Assembly (NCBI RefSeq): GCF_021412625.1
Contig: NZ_JAKCFI010000007.1
Span: 434,001-498,000, forward strand
Direction: 5' to 3'
Length of the DNA: 64,000 nt
Source: Myxococcus stipitatus
GTDB lineage: Bacteria; Myxococcota; Myxococcia; Myxococcales; Myxococcaceae
Below the pieces are notes generated by a model. That model was not told the DNA's origin, did no database searches, and saw only the letters and a program-made list of their open reading frames with translations. This document shows positions 1 through 9,308 of the stretch, one piece after another (the first letter of the stretch is position 1; every line of letters begins with the position of its first letter). A program made the position numbers and the translations under genes.

Positions 1-897
1 TTCCAGGACCTGCTGGGCCGCAGCTCGCAGCTCACGCCCCAGGAGCTCCAGAAGTTCACCGACTTCGCGCTCCAGATCATGTACCCGCCGAACCCCATCC
101 GGCGGCTGGACAATTCGCTCACCGCGTCCCAGCAGGCCGGCAAGGACTTCTTCCACGGGACGATGACGTTCTTCCACGGTCCGTGCGGCAGCTGCCACGT
201 GCTCAACGAGAACGCGAACCCCGGCGAGGGCATCCGCAAGGGCTTCTTCGGGACGGATGGGCGGTCGTCCTTCGACGTGACGACGCAATTCCCGAAGGTG
301 CCGCACCTGCGCAACGCGTACCAGAAGGTGGGCATGTTCGGCGCGCCCTTCGCCTCCGGGAAGGCGCCGGAGGACCCGTTCCTCGGAGACCAGGTGCGCG
401 GCTTCGGCTTCAACAGCGATGGCTCCATCCCCACGCTGCTGCACTTCATCCACGGCTTCGACTTCGACCCCATCCTCAACCCCGTGGGAATCCCCCTCAC
501 GCCCGAGGGGGCGCAGCGCAAGCTGGACATGGAGCAGTACATGCTCGTGTTCGAGTCCAACTTCGCGCCCATCGTCGGGCAGCAGGTGACGCTGACGGCG
601 TCGAACAGCGCCGTCGCCGCGCCGCGCATCGACCTGCTCGTCGCCCGCGCGAACGTGGGTGAGTGCGACGTGGTGGCCAAGGGCCGCCTGGGTGCCACCG
701 ACGTGGGCTTCCTCTACGTGGGCAACGGGCGCTTCACCGCGGACCGGAGCGGCCTCCCGCCGATCTCCACCGCGAACCTGCGCGGCGCGACCCTCGCGTC
801 GAACGGGCAGCTGACGTTCACCTGCGTCCCCCCGGGCTCCGGCACGCGCATCGGCATCGACCGGGACGCCGACGGAATCCTCGACGGCGACGAGTGA
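1..897 (+). CDS. C-terminal part of a secreted c-type cytochrome-like protein (partial)
   Basis: The frame is open from the first base, so the true start lies upstream of the window. About 298 codons are visible. A single haem-c attachment motif, CGSCH, is encoded at 184–198. It is followed by a segment like those of di-haem cytochrome c peroxidase/MauG-type proteins (FPKVPHLRNAYQKVGMFG, then GSIPTLLHFIHGF), which supports an exported electron-transfer or peroxidase-like role. The protein ends with RDADGILDGDE, an acidic Asp-rich motif typical of calcium-binding thrombospondin type 3-like ends of secreted proteins. The signal peptide and any second haem site would be upstream. Family assignment is moderate; the exact reaction is unknown. 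Confidence 0.7.
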   Translation, partial: FQDLLGRSSQLTPQELQKFTDFALQIMYPPNPIRRLDNSLTASQQAGKDFFHGTMTFFHGPCGSCHVLNENANPGEGIRKGFFGTDGRSSFDVTTQFPKVPHLRNAYQKVGMFGAPFASGKAPEDPFLGDQVRGFGFNSDGSIPTLLHFIHGFDFDPILNPVGIPLTPEGAQRKLDMEQYMLVFESNFAPIVGQQVTLTASNSAVAAPRIDLLVARANVGECDVVAKGRLGATDVGFLYVGNGRFTADRSGLPPISTANLRGATLASNGQLTFTCVPPGSGTRIGIDRDADGILDGDE

Positions 898-932
898 GAC
901 AGGCGCCCCGAGGTAGCGGTTCGTGACACCGG

Positions 933-967
933 GCCGCGGGACGGAGGGCCCTTCTCCGTCCCGCGGC
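933..967 (+). terminator. Strong hairpin after the cytochrome gene
   Basis: A perfect 13-bp inverted repeat (GCCGCGGGACGGA and its complement) with a 9-base loop starts 36 bases after the stop codon. There is no clear T-run, so it may act with Rho or simply protect the 3' end. Confidence 0.6.
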
Positions 968-1135
968 TCCGTGCGCTTCGGCCTCTGGCTCCCGGGGCCG
1001 GCCGCTCGGTCCCCGGGTATCCGGACACCCAAATCGCGAGGAAAGACGGGAAGTTGAGGGACCGGCCAAGCGCGTGTTACGACCGGTTCCGGCCAGCTCT
1101 TCTCCATTTCTTGTCTGGCCCGGAGCCGGCTTTCC

Positions 1136-4100
1136 ATGAGCGAGCGCAACGATGTCCCGCGGTCCCCCGTCGCCGCGGCCCCTCCTCCGCAGGCTGGAGC
1201 GCCCGTGAAGACGGCACCGACCGCCACGGAGACCCTCGCGCAGTCCGTCCAGACGGCCCCCGCCGCGCCCAGCACGGAGGACGAGGCGCGCGAGCGCATC
1301 GCCTCGCTCGAGCGCGAGGCGCGCACGCTGAGCGCCACGGACGGCCCCGCCGCCGCCCTGCTCTTCCACGAGGTGGGCCTGCTCTGGGAGGAGCCGCTGA
1401 AGAACCCGCGCAACGCGGCGGTGGCGTTCCAGAACGCGTACAAGCTGGCGCCGCGCTACCTGGTCAACATCCGCGCCGCGCGGCGGCTGTTCGCGGACGT
1501 GGGCAACTGGCAGATGGTCATCCAGCTGCTCGACGCGGAGCTGGCCGCCACGGATGACGCGCGCCACCAGGCGGCGCTGTTGTTCGAGAAGGGCATCGTC
1601 CTCCAGGAGCGCCTGTCGCGCGACGACGACGCGACCGCCTGCCTCCGCCAGTGCCTGGAGCGCCGGCCCACGGACGTGGTGGTGCTCACGCAGCTGGAGT
1701 CCGTCTACGCCGCGCGCAACGACGCAGCCGCGCTGGTGGAGGTGTACCGGCTGCTGTCGGTCACCATGCAGCAGCCTTCGCTGCGCGCGCACTACCTCAC
1801 CGCCGCGGGCCTGCTGCTGGAGGAGCGTCTCAAGCAGCGCGAGGCCGCCTCCGCGCTCTACCGCGAGGCGTTCGGGTTGGACCGGAGCGACCTGCAGCTG
1901 CTCGCCGCGCTCAAGCGGGTGGCGGAGCGCGAGGGCCGCACGGACGAGCTGCTCGCGGCCCTGGTCGCGGAGGCCGCCGCGCTGGGCCCCCAGGCCGCGC
2001 CCGCGTACCTGCAGATCGCCAAGGTCTACGAGCGGCTGGGCCGCAAGGACGACGCGCTGGCGGCGCTGCTGGCCGGACGCCGGGCGGCCCCGAACGAGCC
2101 GCTGGTGCTCAGCGAGCTGGCCAGCATCTACGAGACGCAGGGCCGCTTCGAGGAGCTGGCGGACGTGCTGCTGGCGCGCGTGGGTTCGCTCAACGACGAG
2201 AGCGAGCTGGTGGCCACCAACCTGCGGCTGGCCGCGCTCTACGAGGAGGTCCTCAAGCGCGAGGCGGACGCGGCGGCGCGCTACCAGGCCATCGTCGCGC
2301 GCATCCCCGGCCACGCGGCGGCGCTCGCGGGCCTGGGCAAGCTGTACTACCGCATGCAGAACTGGGAGGGGCTGGTCTCCGTGTTCGACGCGGAGGTCGC
2401 CGCCGCGGAGGACGCCAAGCAGAAGGCCGCGCGCATGTACAAGGCGGCGGAGATCCTCGAGGAGCGGCTGGGACGGCAGGAGGACGCCATCTCCCGCTAC
2501 AACACCTGCCTCCAGCTGCAGCCGGGCTACCTGCCCGCGCAGAAGGCCCTCACCCGCCTCTACGAGCGCCAGGGCCGCTTCGCGGAGCTGGTGGCCATGT
2601 TCGAGCAGGACCTGCTCCAGACGTCGGACCGCGACCAGCTCATCACCACGCTCAACAAGATGGCCGGCGTCTACGAGGACCGGCTGGGCGACCTGGACCA
2701 CGCCATCGAGTGCATGAAGCGCATCCTCGACCTGGCGTCGGACCACCTGCCCACCATCCGCAACCTGGCGCGGCTGTACGAGCGCGCGGGCCGGTACCGG
2801 GAGCTGCTGGAGACGCACGACCTGGAGGCGTCGCTGGCGGGCGACACCAAGCAGGTGCTGTCGCTGCTGCACCGCAACGCGGAGATCCTCGACGAGAACC
2901 TGAAGGACCGGTCGGGCGCCATCACCGCCTACGAGCGGGTGCTGGCGCTGTCGCCGTCGTACCTGCCCGCGCTCAAGGCGCTGGGGCGGCTGTACGCGCA
3001 GGACGGGCGCTGGGAGAAGCTGGTCGACATGTACCGGGCGGAGTCGGAGAGCTCCACCTCCACCGACCAGGCCGCCGCGCTCATCTACAAGATCGGCGAG
3101 CTGTACGAGCAGCGGCTGTCCCAGGAGAACGAGGCCATCGCGTCGTATCAGGAGGCGCTGATGCTGGCGCCCAGCTACTTCCCGGCGCTGCGCGCGCTGG
3201 CCCGCATCTACCGGGCGCAGGGCGCGTGGGAGAGCCTGGTGGAGGTGCTGCGCTCGGAGGCCGCCAACCGCACCGACCCCATGGAGCGCGCCAACGCGCT
3301 GTTCCAGGCGGCGGTCATCTGGGAGGACTCGCTCCAGCGTCCGGAGCTGGCCATCGAGACCTACCAGGAGGTCCTCCGCCTGACGCCGGGCCACGCCGCC
3401 ACGCTGCGCGCGCTGGAGCGGCTGTTCCTCGCCCAGGACAACATGAAGGAGCTGGTGGCCATCCTGGACCGGGAGACGCAGGTGGGCGGCACGCCCATGG
3501 CCAAGGTGACGGCCTACCTGAAGCTGGCGCGGCTGTACCTCGACCGCTTCCAGGAGCCGTCGCGCGCGGCGCTGTGCTGCGAGGCCGTGCTGGGCCTGGA
3601 CGCGGGCAACCTCACCGCCCTCACGCTGCTGGAGCGCATCCGCGCGTCGGACCGTCCGCGTCGCGCGGAGCTGCGCCAGCGCATCGCCGAGCGCGTCAAC
3701 GACCCTCGCCTGGCCACCGCGCTGCGCCTGTCCGCCGCGGTCGACCTGGACAAGGGCCCCGGGGAGGGGACGCTGGAGGCGTACAAGCGCGCCTTCGAGG
3801 CGGACCCCAGCGACGCGCGGCTCGCCTTCGCGCTGGAGCGCTCGCTGAAGCAGGCCGGCGACGTGTCGGGCCTGGCGCGGCTGTACACGCTGCGGCTGAC
3901 GCACGCGCGGGACGCCGAGGAGGCGCTGGAGATGCTGCTGCGCACCGCGGAGCTGGCGGAGACGCGCTTCGGGGACCTCGACCGCGCGGCCGCGCTGTAC
4001 CGGCAGGCCCTGGAGCTGCATGCCCAGTGCCTGCCCGCGCTGCAGGGCACCCGCCGCGTGGCGATGCGGCGCGGTGACGCGGCGACGGCGCGCTCCGCGC

Positions 4101-6205
4101 TGGAGGCGGAGGCGCGCGTCAGCAAGGACCCGCGCGGCGCCATCGACGCGTTCATCGGCGCGGCGCGCCTGGCGGCGCTGGTGCAGAAGGACATCGAGGG
4201 CGCGGCGGCGCTGTACAAGCAGGCGCTGGAGCGCGACCCGCTGCACCCGGGCGCCCAGGCCGGCCTGGAGGAGCTGCTCGCCCAGCGCGGCGGCTCCGCG
4301 GACATGGCGGCGCTGCACGAGCGGCGCGCGGAGGCGAAGCTCGCCCAGAAGGACGGCCCCGCCGCCGCCACCGCGTTCGTGAGCGCGGCCCGGCTGCACC
4401 ACGCGGCGCTGGGCGACAAGGCGCGCGCCGTGGCGCTGCTGGAGCGGGCGCTGCAGGCCCAACCAGGCAACGTGGACGCGCTGGAGCTGCGCGCCGCGCT
4501 CCTGCTGGAGGCGCAGCAGTACGCGGAGGCGGCGGCCATGCTGAGCCAGCGCGTGCAGCAGGGCGGCGACCCGCGCACCCTGGCCCAGTTCCACCTGACG
4601 CTCGGCACGCTGTACCAGACGCAGCTCAACGATCCGGGCCGCGCCAGCTCGCACCTGATGATGGTGCTGGCGACGCAGCCGCGTCACCTGGAGGCCCTCG
4701 AGCGGCTGGCCACGCTGCACCTGCACGGGCGCAACTGGACGGGCGCGGTGGACTGCCTGCACAAGCTGTTGCAGCAGGAGCTGCCGGCCGATTCCCGCGC
4801 GCGCTTCACGCTGGAGCTGGCGCGCACGTATGACGAGGGCCTGGGGGACGCCGCCGCCGCCACGCCGCTGTACCGCCGCGCGCTGGAGCTGACGCCGGGC
4901 GACCCGGCGCTGGTGGACCGGTTGGTCGTGCTGTACGAGCGGGCGCGCAACCTGCCGGAGCTGGCGCAGATGCTGGAGGCCCAGGCGCAGACGACGGCCG
5001 CGTCGGATCCCCGGCGCGCGGCCGCGCTGCGCGTGCGCGTGGCGGAGCTGTACGCCGGCCCGCTCTCCGAGCCCGCGCGCGCCACCGCGCTCTACCGCGC
5101 GGTGGTGGACGGAGACGGCGCCAACCTGACGGCCCGCGCCGCGCTGGCGGGCCTCTACGCCCGCGACAACTCCTCCGTGCCGCTGGCCATCGAGGAGCAC
5201 CGGCAGATCCTCCGCCAGGACCCCACCCGCGTGGACAGCCTGCATGCGCTGTTCAAGCTGTGGGAGGCCCAGAAGCAGCTCGACAAGGCGTTCTGCGTCG
5301 CCTCCATCCTCCAGTTCCTGCGCTCGGCGAACGAGGTGGAGATGGCCTTCTACACGGAGGGCCGCTCGCGCCTGTCGACGGAGCCCAAGGAGGGGCTGAC
5401 CTCCACGGACGTGGACGCCGTCCTCATGCACCCGGCGGCCCGGGGCCCCCTGCTGGAGGTGCTGCGGGCCATGGGGGATCAGCTCGAGAAGATCTACCCC
5501 CCGAACTTCGACATCGTCGGCGTCAACCCGAAGGCGGACAAGCTCAAGCCGGACAGCGCCGTGTACAAGGCCATCCGCGCCGTGGCGCAGATCTTCGGCG
5601 TGGAGGAGTTCGACGCGTACCAGGCGCGGCGCGGCCTGACGGTGCTGGAGACGACCGAGCCCTTGTCGGTGTGCATCGGCCAGGACGTGGTGCGGCGCTT
5701 CAACGCGCGCGAGCAGAAGTTCCTGCTCGGTCGCGCGGCGATGGGCCTGCTCAACAAGGGCGCGGTGCTGGAGAAGCTGTCGCAGGGCGAGACGGCGGAC
5801 CTCTTCGGCAACACCATCCGCATCCACGCGCAGCAGTTCGCCGCGCTGGGCCGGCGCAACGAGGAGACGGTGAAGCAGCTGCGCAAGGCGTTCTCGCGCA
5901 AGGCCATCAAGGCGCTGGAGGGGCCCGCGCTCGCGCTGGGGGACGTGCCCAAGCTGGAGCTGGCGCCCTGGCTGGACGCGCTGGACTTCTCGTCGGACCG
6001 CGCGGGCCTGCTGATGGCGGGCGACGTGTCCGTGGCCCTGGGCATGGTGCTGCGCGAGGACCCGAACTTCGCGGGCGTGCGGTTGGACACGCCGGACCCC
6101 ATGCTGCAGGCCGTGCGCGAGGGCGAGCGGCTGCGCACGCTGCTCGCCTGGGCCTTCACCGACGACTTCTTCCGCCTGCGCCAGCGGCTGGGGCTGTCGC
6201 TGTAG
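1136..6205 (+). CDS. Giant tetratricopeptide-repeat protein (1689 aa)
   Basis: The ATG at 1136 opens a 1689-residue protein without a signal peptide, so it is probably cytoplasmic. After an Ala/Pro/Thr-rich N-terminus (about 1–50), nearly all of residues 60–1410 is helical TPR-type repeat, with recurring units such as ALYRQALEL and AIASYQEAL and frequent tyrosine–glutamate–arginine positions. The last 280 residues (from about 1414) are not TPR. They form a separate conserved-looking domain containing FLLGRAAMGLL and ending DDFFRLRQRLGLSL, which I have seen only in myxobacterial TPR proteins. A scaffold or protein-interaction role is likely; no enzyme motif is visible. It is flanked by hairpins and appears to be a single-gene unit. 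It is not assigned to the gliding machinery. Confidence 0.85.
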   Translation: MSERNDVPRSPVAAAPPPQAGAPVKTAPTATETLAQSVQTAPAAPSTEDEARERIASLEREARTLSATDGPAAALLFHEVGLLWEEPLKNPRNAAVAFQNAYKLAPRYLVNIRAARRLFADVGNWQMVIQLLDAELAATDDARHQAALLFEKGIVLQERLSRDDDATACLRQCLERRPTDVVVLTQLESVYAARNDAAALVEVYRLLSVTMQQPSLRAHYLTAAGLLLEERLKQREAASALYREAFGLDRSDLQLLAALKRVAEREGRTDELLAALVAEAAALGPQAAPAYLQIAKVYERLGRKDDALAALLAGRRAAPNEPLVLSELASIYETQGRFEELADVLLARVGSLNDESELVATNLRLAALYEEVLKREADAAARYQAIVARIPGHAAALAGLGKLYYRMQNWEGLVSVFDAEVAAAEDAKQKAARMYKAAEILEERLGRQEDAISRYNTCLQLQPGYLPAQKALTRLYERQGRFAELVAMFEQDLLQTSDRDQLITTLNKMAGVYEDRLGDLDHAIECMKRILDLASDHLPTIRNLARLYERAGRYRELLETHDLEASLAGDTKQVLSLLHRNAEILDENLKDRSGAITAYERVLALSPSYLPALKALGRLYAQDGRWEKLVDMYRAESESSTSTDQAAALIYKIGELYEQRLSQENEAIASYQEALMLAPSYFPALRALARIYRAQGAWESLVEVLRSEAANRTDPMERANALFQAAVIWEDSLQRPELAIETYQEVLRLTPGHAATLRALERLFLAQDNMKELVAILDRETQVGGTPMAKVTAYLKLARLYLDRFQEPSRAALCCEAVLGLDAGNLTALTLLERIRASDRPRRAELRQRIAERVNDPRLATALRLSAAVDLDKGPGEGTLEAYKRAFEADPSDARLAFALERSLKQAGDVSGLARLYTLRLTHARDAEEALEMLLRTAELAETRFGDLDRAAALYRQALELHAQCLPALQGTRRVAMRRGDAATARSALEAEARVSKDPRGAIDAFIGAARLAALVQKDIEGAAALYKQALERDPLHPGAQAGLEELLAQRGGSADMAALHERRAEAKLAQKDGPAAATAFVSAARLHHAALGDKARAVALLERALQAQPGNVDALELRAALLLEAQQYAEAAAMLSQRVQQGGDPRTLAQFHLTLGTLYQTQLNDPGRASSHLMMVLATQPRHLEALERLATLHLHGRNWTGAVDCLHKLLQQELPADSRARFTLELARTYDEGLGDAAAATPLYRRALELTPGDPALVDRLVVLYERARNLPELAQMLEAQAQTTAASDPRRAAALRVRVAELYAGPLSEPARATALYRAVVDGDGANLTARAALAGLYARDNSSVPLAIEEHRQILRQDPTRVDSLHALFKLWEAQKQLDKAFCVASILQFLRSANEVEMAFYTEGRSRLSTEPKEGLTSTDVDAVLMHPAARGPLLEVLRAMGDQLEKIYPPNFDIVGVNPKADKLKPDSAVYKAIRAVAQIFGVEEFDAYQARRGLTVLETTEPLSVCIGQDVVRRFNAREQKFLLGRAAMGLLNKGAVLEKLSQGETADLFGNTIRIHAQQFAALGRRNEETVKQLRKAFSRKAIKALEGPALALGDVPKLELAPWLDALDFSSDRAGLLMAGDVSVALGMVLREDPNFAGVRLDTPDPMLQAVREGERLRTLLAWAFTDDFFRLRQRLGLSL

Positions 6206-6221
6206 CCCGCGACGTGGACGA

Positions 6222-6245
6222 CGACGGGAGGCCCTACTCCCGTCG
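6222..6245. terminator. Hairpin between convergent genes, overlapping the cinA-like stop
   Basis: A perfect 9-bp inverted repeat (CGACGGGAG, 6-base loop, CTCCCGTCG) lies between the convergent TPR and cinA-like genes. It includes the cinA-like stop codon and probably ends transcription from both sides. Confidence 0.6.
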
Positions 6246-6971
6246 CACCACCGCGCCCGTGGGGAGCCCCTGGACGATGCGCTCCACGGCCTCGTGGACG
6301 GGCGCGGTGTCGGCGCACTCCACGGTGATCTTCACGCGGAAGTCCTTGCTCGGATCGAACTCCGGGTACGAGCCGATGGCCACGTGCGGCATGTCGAGGG
6401 CCACGCGGTCCAGCACGGCGGCGATCTCGCTCTCCCCCAGGCGCAGGTAGAGGCTTTGCAACACCACCGGGTGGCCGCTCAGGCGCGAGAGCACCGTCTC
6501 CAGCTGCATGCGGAACAGCTGGGGGACGCCCGGGAGCAGGTACACGTCCCCCACCGTCAGCACGGGGTACCAGGAACCCGCCTGGGGCAGCAGCACGGCG
6601 CCTTCGGGGGCATCCGCCAGTCGCATGCCCTCAGAAGTGACCCTGCCGCCCGGGGCGCGGGCCTCGATGAGGGAGACCATCTCCGGCAGCCGCACCACGG
6701 GCCGGCCCAGCGCGAGCGCCACGGCCCGCACGGTGACGTCATCATGGGTGGGGCCGATGCCGCCGCTGGTGAAGACGTAGCGGGCCCGAGAGCGCGCGCG
6801 GTTCATCGCGTCGACGATGTCGTCCACCTCGTCGAGCACCATCTCCACCGAGCGCAGGGGGATGCCCACCTCCCGCAACCGCTTGATGAGGTGCGGGCCA
6901 TTCTGGTCCTGGACCTTCGCGGTCAGGACCTCGTTGCCGATGATGATTGCGGCCGCGCCGGTGCGGTTCAT
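6234..6971 (-). CDS. CinA-like molybdopterin-binding-fold protein
   Basis: 245 residues from the ATG at 6971; upstream in-frame codons look non-coding. The protein starts AAAIIIGNEVL and has TSGGIGPTHDDVT (near residue 70), the glycine-rich loop of the MoaB/MogA fold found in the N-terminal domain of CinA, followed by LLPGVPQLF. It carries only the MoCF-type half and lacks the C-terminal nicotinamide-nucleotide amidase domain of full-length CinA (about 400 aa). By family it may be an ADP-ribose/FAD pyrophosphatase-like or pterin-binding enzyme. The substrate cannot be told from sequence. Confidence 0.8.
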   Translation of the reverse strand: MNRTGAAAIIIGNEVLTAKVQDQNGPHLIKRLREVGIPLRSVEMVLDEVDDIVDAMNRARSRARYVFTSGGIGPTHDDVTVRAVALALGRPVVRLPEMVSLIEARAPGGRVTSEGMRLADAPEGAVLLPQAGSWYPVLTVGDVYLLPGVPQLFRMQLETVLSRLSGHPVVLQSLYLRLGESEIAAVLDRVALDMPHVAIGSYPEFDPSKDFRVKITVECADTAPVHEAVERIVQGLPTGAVVRRE

Positions 6972-7096
6972 GGGAGGGCGGACTCTAGCCCATCGCCGCG
7001 AAAATCCGTCGGGTGGGGACTTGTTCCGTCGTCGGTCGCGCGGTACCCGGACAGGCCGCCCGGCCCACCGAATCCATCGAGGAACTTCCAGGCACC

Positions 7097-7729
7097 ATGA
7101 TTGCAGACATCCGACGACCCTCCCGCTCGTGCGCCCTCCTCTCGCTGTTCGCGTCCTGGGCGCTCGTTCCACTCCTCCTCGCGGGCTGTGGGGACGACAA
7201 GGAGTACAACGTGAAGCCGACCATCCGCGCGCGCTTCGGCGACGAGTGGAGGGTCTTCGACAAGGGTGGCTCTGCCTGGCTGGGCTATTCCCTGTCCCTT
7301 GGCTGGGACGAGAACCACTTCTGCAAGGGCTTCGATCCCGACGAGAAGGTCTCCGGGGATGAGCACTCCATCTGCATGAAGCTCTACCACGACACGGATG
7401 GGCTCCCCGTGGGGCCCTGGTCCCTGGACATCGACGGCACGGGTGTCCCGAGCGGCTTCATGACCGTGGGACCGGGAGAGTTCACCCCCGAGGGAGGGCA
7501 CTCCCCGCTCATCACCTCCGCGTGGGCGGACATCGGCTGCGCGGCGGACCGGGCCTTCGTCGCCAACCAGCCCCAGCGCGTCACGGGCAAGTTCGTGACG
7601 GAGGTCGATACGCCCGAACGACGCAAGGGGTGGATCGAATTGAGGGCCACCCTCGAGGATGCCGCGAGCGTGAGCCCCTGTCTGCCGGATGAAATCGTGG
7701 GCCACCTCGACTTCGACATCGAACGCTGA
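7097..7729 (+). CDS. Secreted lipoprotein of unknown function
   Basis: 210 residues from the ATG at 7097. The N-terminus has Arg-rich and hydrophobic segments ending in the lipobox LLAGC, so the mature protein should be lipid-anchored from a cysteine at about residue 32. The mature part contains Cys residues and a C-terminal IVGHLDFDIER. No known domain was recognised. The next reading frame (7741–8112) is clearly related to its C-terminal two thirds, for example HLDFDIER versus HLDFDVRR, so the two arose by tandem duplication. Confidence 0.75.
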   Translation: MIADIRRPSRSCALLSLFASWALVPLLLAGCGDDKEYNVKPTIRARFGDEWRVFDKGGSAWLGYSLSLGWDENHFCKGFDPDEKVSGDEHSICMKLYHDTDGLPVGPWSLDIDGTGVPSGFMTVGPGEFTPEGGHSPLITSAWADIGCAADRAFVANQPQRVTGKFVTEVDTPERRKGWIELRATLEDAASVSPCLPDEIVGHLDFDIER

Positions 7730-7740
7730 GGAGGCCGCGG

Positions 7741-8112
7741 ATTGCTAAGGTCTGGCGCCACGGCCCGGACCTCACGCTCTCCCTCCACGTGGATCCCGCG
7801 GCGCTCGGCACGGGCCCCGTCACGCTGACCATCGACGGGAGCGTCACCGTCCCCCCATCGAGCACGGGGCCCATCACCTTCACGCCGGGGCCCCACCACT
7901 CCACAGGGCTGCTCGCCGCGTACGCGAGCCTCAGCCTCAACTGCGTCGCACCCGAGAACGCGGCGCTCCAGACGGTCAGCGGGACGCTGGTCCTCACCGA
8001 GAACAGCGCCACCCACCTGCGGGGACGCCTGGACCTGACGACCCAGGGAAGCACCGCCGGGTGCCCGGGCGGGGACACCGAAGCCCACCTGGACTTCGAC
8101 GTCCGCCGCTGA
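7741..8112 (+). pseudogene. N-terminally truncated tandem copy of the upstream lipoprotein
   Basis: The reading frame aligns with the preceding lipoprotein: LTIDG against LDIDG, LNC against IGC, TVSGTLVLTE against RVTGKFVTE, and EAHLDFDVRR against VGHLDFDIER. It lacks the signal peptide and about the first 70 residues. The only in-frame near-start after the GAGGAGG at 7728–7734 is ATT at 7741. The first GTG (7789) has no ribosome site and would give a 107-residue protein already inside the homologous domain. This looks like a decaying duplicate. An unusual ATT start, or fusion by read-through, is possible but less likely. Confidence 0.6.
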
Positions 8113-8121
8113 CGCGTCGGC

Positions 8122-8781
8122 TCAGCGCTTGCGGCCGAGCAGCTTGCGCAGGTGGACCATCGAGGCGAGCGTCACCGCCTCGATGCCCTGCTCGCCGTCG
8201 ATGTGGACGATGCGCTCGCGCTTCTCGCGGCGACGGATGGCGGCCAGGTACTGCTTCGCGATCCGCCGCTGCGCCTCGTCCGCCTCGAACAGCTCCCGCG
8301 CCCCACCGCGCACCGCGCGACGACGGGCGGCCACCTCGGGCGCCACGCCGACGAACAGCGTCAGGTCCGGGGACACCGCGTGCGCGTTCACCGCCTCCAC
8401 CCAGTCCATGGGCAGCGAGGCGCCCTGATACGCCAGGGACGACAGCACGTAGCGATCACAGAGGACGACCTTGCCCTCCTCCAGCGCGGGCAGCACGCGG
8501 GAGGCGAGGTGGTCCGTGCGGTCCGCGGCGAACAGCAGCGCCAGCGTCTCGGGCGTCAGCGGCCCCGCCCCATGGGGCAGCCCCAGGCGGCCCGTGAGGG
8601 CCTGACGAATCATCGTCCCCACCGGCCCATCCGAGGGCTCGCGCGTGGTGAGCACGGCGTGCCCCTCCGCGCGCAGGGCCGCGGCGAGCCGCTCCGCCTG
8701 CGTGGTGGTGCCCGCGCCATCCAGCCCTTCCAGGACGATGAACCGCCCCTTCCGGGCGACCTTCCGACGCGCGGCGCTCAC
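8122..8781 (-). CDS. tmk: Thymidylate (dTMP) kinase with altered P-loop
   Basis: 219 residues. The family phosphorylates dTMP to dTDP. Conserved features are the N-terminal FIVLEGLDGAG, the TTREPS segment (REP motif, nucleoside binding), LLFAADRTDH, and LCDRYVLSSLAYQG (the DR-Y motif). The Walker A lysine is missing: the loop reads GLDGAGTTT (residues 19–27) where GxDGxGKS/T is expected, so catalytic competence is uncertain. The start is GTG at 8781. The GTGA overlap with the upstream gene's stop suggests translational coupling with the small membrane protein. Length matches the family (about 200–215). Confidence 0.85.
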   Translation of the reverse strand: MSAARRKVARKGRFIVLEGLDGAGTTTQAERLAAALRAEGHAVLTTREPSDGPVGTMIRQALTGRLGLPHGAGPLTPETLALLFAADRTDHLASRVLPALEEGKVVLCDRYVLSSLAYQGASLPMDWVEAVNAHAVSPDLTLFVGVAPEVAARRRAVRGGARELFEADEAQRRIAKQYLAAIRRREKRERIVHIDGEQGIEAVTLASMVHLRKLLGRKR

Positions 8782-9116
8782 CGGGGCAGCATCGCGGCGG
8801 GGTCGTCCAGGCGCAGCTGGCTGCGCAGCTCCAGCATCGCCTGGAAGCGCTTCAGCTCGTCGGACAGCACGCGGCGGCCCAGGACGTAGCGACGGAACGC
8901 GTGCACCAGCAGGGCGAGCGACAGCGCCGCCACCCCCCAGGCCAGCAGCGGGGTGCGGAGCGAGTCGTAGAACAGCTTGCCCGCCGCCCCGGCGAGCAGG
9001 AGGGCCGCCATGGTGGCCACGCCCGTGTGGGCGAAGTGCGTGGTGCTCTGGCGGACGGCCAGGCTCTCTTGCAGCTGCTCGAGCTGGGTCCTCAAATCCT
9101 GGGTGTTGGCGCTCAT
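8778..9116 (-). CDS. Small membrane protein coupled to tmk
   Basis: 112 residues from ATG 9116; a GTG at 9131 would add five residues. A hydrophilic helical N-terminus (QLEQLQESLAVR) precedes two hydrophobic segments (about 33–53 and 58–78 in this numbering), the second ending VHAFRRYVLGRR with positive charges. A charged C-terminal tail follows. The stop overlaps the GTG of tmk (GTGA). A possible -10 element, TAGGGT on the minus strand, lies just upstream of the ATG. No family was recognised. Confidence 0.7.
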   Translation of the reverse strand: MSANTQDLRTQLEQLQESLAVRQSTTHFAHTGVATMAALLLAGAAGKLFYDSLRTPLLAWGVAALSLALLVHAFRRYVLGRRVLSDELKRFQAMLELRSQLRLDDPAAMLPR

Positions 9117-9308
9117 CTCGGAACCGAGCACCCTACATCAGCACGCCCCATGCGTCGAGTCGCCCGCCCGGGGCCCCGGCCGACTCTCGGCACTCCAACG
9201 AATTCCACCGTCACGGCAACCACCCCCAGGGGCCGGCCTCATCCGGGCCATCACCCGGACGCACACCCGTGGGCGGGTTGGCTTGCCAGTGCGGAACCTT
9301 GACGCTAC

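Noticed and set aside
818..5827. 1669-codon open frame antisense to the giant TPR gene
   Set aside because: Arg/Leu/Gln-rich, repetitive and mirroring the codon bias of the sense TPR gene; a GC-rich shadow frame with no domain.
9132..9308. Possible FMN riboswitch upstream of the RibBA-like gene
   Set aside because: None of the conserved AGGGGCAGGGTG-type elements or the expected helices can be seen in this 177-base gap.
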